64,000 nucleotides of DNA. It comes from Runella sp. SP2. Lineage in GTDB: Bacteria; Bacteroidota; Bacteroidia; Cytophagales; Spirosomataceae. Under the pieces are notes generated by a model, which saw only the letters and a program-made list of their open reading frames with translations, ran no database searches and was not told where the DNA came from. The DNA lies in contig NZ_CP031030.1 in the NCBI RefSeq assembly GCF_003711225.1, positions 6,933,501-6,997,500 of the forward strand, given 5' to 3'. The position numbers and the translations under genes are program-made. Of the stretch, positions 62,952-64,000 are shown in pieces; within the stretch, counting starts at the first letter, position 1, and the number at the start of each line of letters is the position of its first letter.

Positions 62952-63680
62952 CTACTTCTTCCCCCTTCCTTCTTCGCCAGGGTAGAGGGTTTGGACGATG
63001 TCGCTTTGCCAGTATTCTTTGGTGGCAGCATCCATTAATGTGAGTTTTCCGTGAAAAGCGGCGCCTGTATCAACGTTCCAAATGTTGGCACGGTGCATAG
63101 GCAAATCGGTTTGGTAATTGAGAGTTGGCGTATGGCCAATAAAAATTTCTTTGAAGCGCTTAAAACGCTTTGGGTAAAGCGTTGAAGAAAGGTTTTTATC
63201 CATACCGACTGCTGTTTCCCACAAGGTACGATCCCAGCAGCAAATAGTTTCATCTTCTTCTTGTTCGGGGCCATAGACCGATGTAAAGCCGCCGTGCACA
63301 AACAGACGGTTTTGAGAATCAATGTAGTAATATTTCATTTGGCTAAAAAAAGCCAAATGGGCCAGCTTTGCTTCAATGTTGTAGCGTTGATAACTTTTGG
63401 CCGTGCTACTTCCGCCGTGTAGCAACCAATGGTGCGGGGCAAGCCCCATTTCAAGCCAGCCCTCACACCATAAATCGTGGTTTCCTTTGATGAAAATACA
63501 GGGTTGTTTTGCCGAAAGTTTCATCAAAAAATCAATGACTTGGGCCGATTCGCTCCAGCCATCGACATAATCACCCAAAAAAATGAGCGTATCCTTGGTC
63601 GTGACAGTAGCGCGTTGCATTACTTGCTGTAACGCACGTAAACCACCGTGTATGTCACCTATGACCAAGGTTCTTTTCAT
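62952..63680 (-). CDS. PPP-family metallophosphatase
   Basis: 242-residue calcineurin-like serine/threonine phosphatase or bis(5'-nucleosyl)-tetraphosphatase type. All five PPP blocks are present: GDIHGGL (about 8), GDYVDGW (about 36), GNHDLW (about 65), VHGGF (about 128) and GHTPTL (about 180). Substrate unknown (phosphoprotein, ApA dinucleotide or peptidoglycan precursor). It starts 11 bp after the 31-aa lipoprotein ORF, so the two are probably cotranscribed. Confidence 0.9.
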   Translation of the reverse strand: MKRTLVIGDIHGGLRALQQVMQRATVTTKDTLIFLGDYVDGWSESAQVIDFLMKLSAKQPCIFIKGNHDLWCEGWLEMGLAPHHWLLHGGSSTAKSYQRYNIEAKLAHLAFFSQMKYYYIDSQNRLFVHGGFTSVYGPEQEEDETICCWDRTLWETAVGMDKNLSSTLYPKRFKRFKEIFIGHTPTLNYQTDLPMHRANIWNVDTGAAFHGKLTLMDAATKEYWQSDIVQTLYPGEEGRGKK

Positions 63681-63691
63681 ATAAAATAAGA

Positions 63692-63787
63692 TTAAGCGCC
63701 AAAGCTAAGAATGAAAGTGACGTACGCTCGTTTCTGACAGGAAGCAAGTAGGACAACGAGTGTAAAAAGGTAAAAGAGATTTTTCAT
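63692..63787 (-). CDS. 31-residue putative lipoprotein
   Basis: ATG at 63787, TAA at 63692-63694. The peptide begins MKNLFYLFTLVVLLASC and then QKRAYVTFILSFGA. The first 16 residues are a lysine-led hydrophobic signal; LASC is a lipobox with the cysteine at residue 17, so the mature lipopeptide would be 15 residues. A promoter (TTTG-N19-TATAATTG) lies 43-73 bases upstream and the phosphatase start follows 11 bases downstream. Signal peptides of small Bacteroidota lipoproteins have this form, but a 15-residue mature peptide is unusual. It could be a truncated gene or a leader peptide for the phosphatase. Confidence 0.4.
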   Translation of the reverse strand: MKNLFYLFTLVVLLASCQKRAYVTFILSFGA

Positions 63788-63829
63788 TGAGGTTGAAAAA
63801 AGTTTAGAAAAATGGGAGATGAATGGTAG

Positions 63830-63860
63830 CAATTATACGTAAAACCCCCCTTGAATCAAA
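63830..63860 (-). promoter_or_regulatory. Near-consensus Bacteroidota promoter
   Basis: On the minus strand: TTTG (63860-63857), exactly 19 bases, TATAATTG (63837-63830), versus the consensus TTTG-N19-TAnnTTTG, one mismatch. Predicted transcription start near 63823, about 36 bases before the lipoprotein ATG. Confidence 0.65.
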
Positions 63861-64000
63861 AAGTAAAATTGTTTCTTTGAGATTAATCAGTGAAAAGTTT
63901 TTGAGAAGACAATAAAAATGAAACTGGTTAAACCAGCACATAATCAAAAAGTTAAGGGGAATTACTAGCGATTTTTGGCCTTTTTTTACGTGCTCTAAAA

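Noticed and set aside
63861-64000. Short open frame beginning ATGAAACTGG near 63918
   Set aside because: Only about 15 codons, no signal or conserved feature, and no promoter; nothing credible seen in this stretch.

Overview
The window comes from a Bacteroidota chromosome, most likely a Cytophagales (Runella/Dyadobacter/Spirosoma-like) bacterium. The reasons are a full-length SprA/Sov type IX secretion translocon, a SusC/SusD pair, many secreted glycoside hydrolases, Bacteroidota-style translation starts without Shine-Dalgarno sequences, and one near-consensus Bacteroidota promoter (TTTG-N19-TATAATTG). The genus is inference. No rRNA, tRNA, CRISPR array or complete insertion sequence was seen.

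Layout. 0-6 kb: a propionyl-CoA synthetase cut by the left edge and a complete acetyl-CoA synthetase. Between them sits a tandem duplication of an Rpn-type PD-(D/E)XK nuclease gene, each copy bounded by the same 27-base palindromic terminator. 6-15 kb: a Tat-exported DUF1501 protein, a convergent three-gene strand (two glycosyltransferases and an M28 peptidase), a Tat-exported beta-propeller protein, a tiny membrane protein and a secreted probable beta-helix protein. 15-20 kb: a SusD/SusC outer-membrane uptake pair. 20-31 kb: a degenerate TlpA-like thioredoxin-fold protein, an S9 peptidase, an aldehyde dehydrogenase, an orphan HigA-type antitoxin, a short run of small genes including a glutamine amidotransferase, a DUF1080 protein and a GH30 glycosidase.

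30.7-40.2 kb is a giant secreted repeat protein (about 2479 aa) with three 741-bp tandem repeats plus a diverged fourth, flanked by two AraC-family regulators. 40.4-52.9 kb is a carbohydrate locus: GH18, GH116, a two-domain SGNH esterase, an MFS transporter, two GH29 alpha-fucosidases, a glycosylasparaginase and GH125. Fucosidase, alpha-1,6-mannosidase, glycosylasparaginase and GH18 together suggest stripping of fucosylated N-glycans from glycoproteins; this is inference. 53.2-60.6 kb is sprA. 60.8-63.8 kb is housekeeping: RidA, ArgB, RecO, a PPP-type phosphatase and a 31-aa putative lipoprotein with a well-matched promoter.

Intergenic space is rich in inverted repeats. Several are ordinary terminators. 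Others lack T-tracts or share a common design and look like dispersed palindromic elements. The best candidates for something undescribed are the hairpin-bounded Rpn cassettes, the AraC-flanked amplified repeat protein, the N-glycan-type locus without its own SusCD, and the 31-aa lipoprotein/phosphatase unit.
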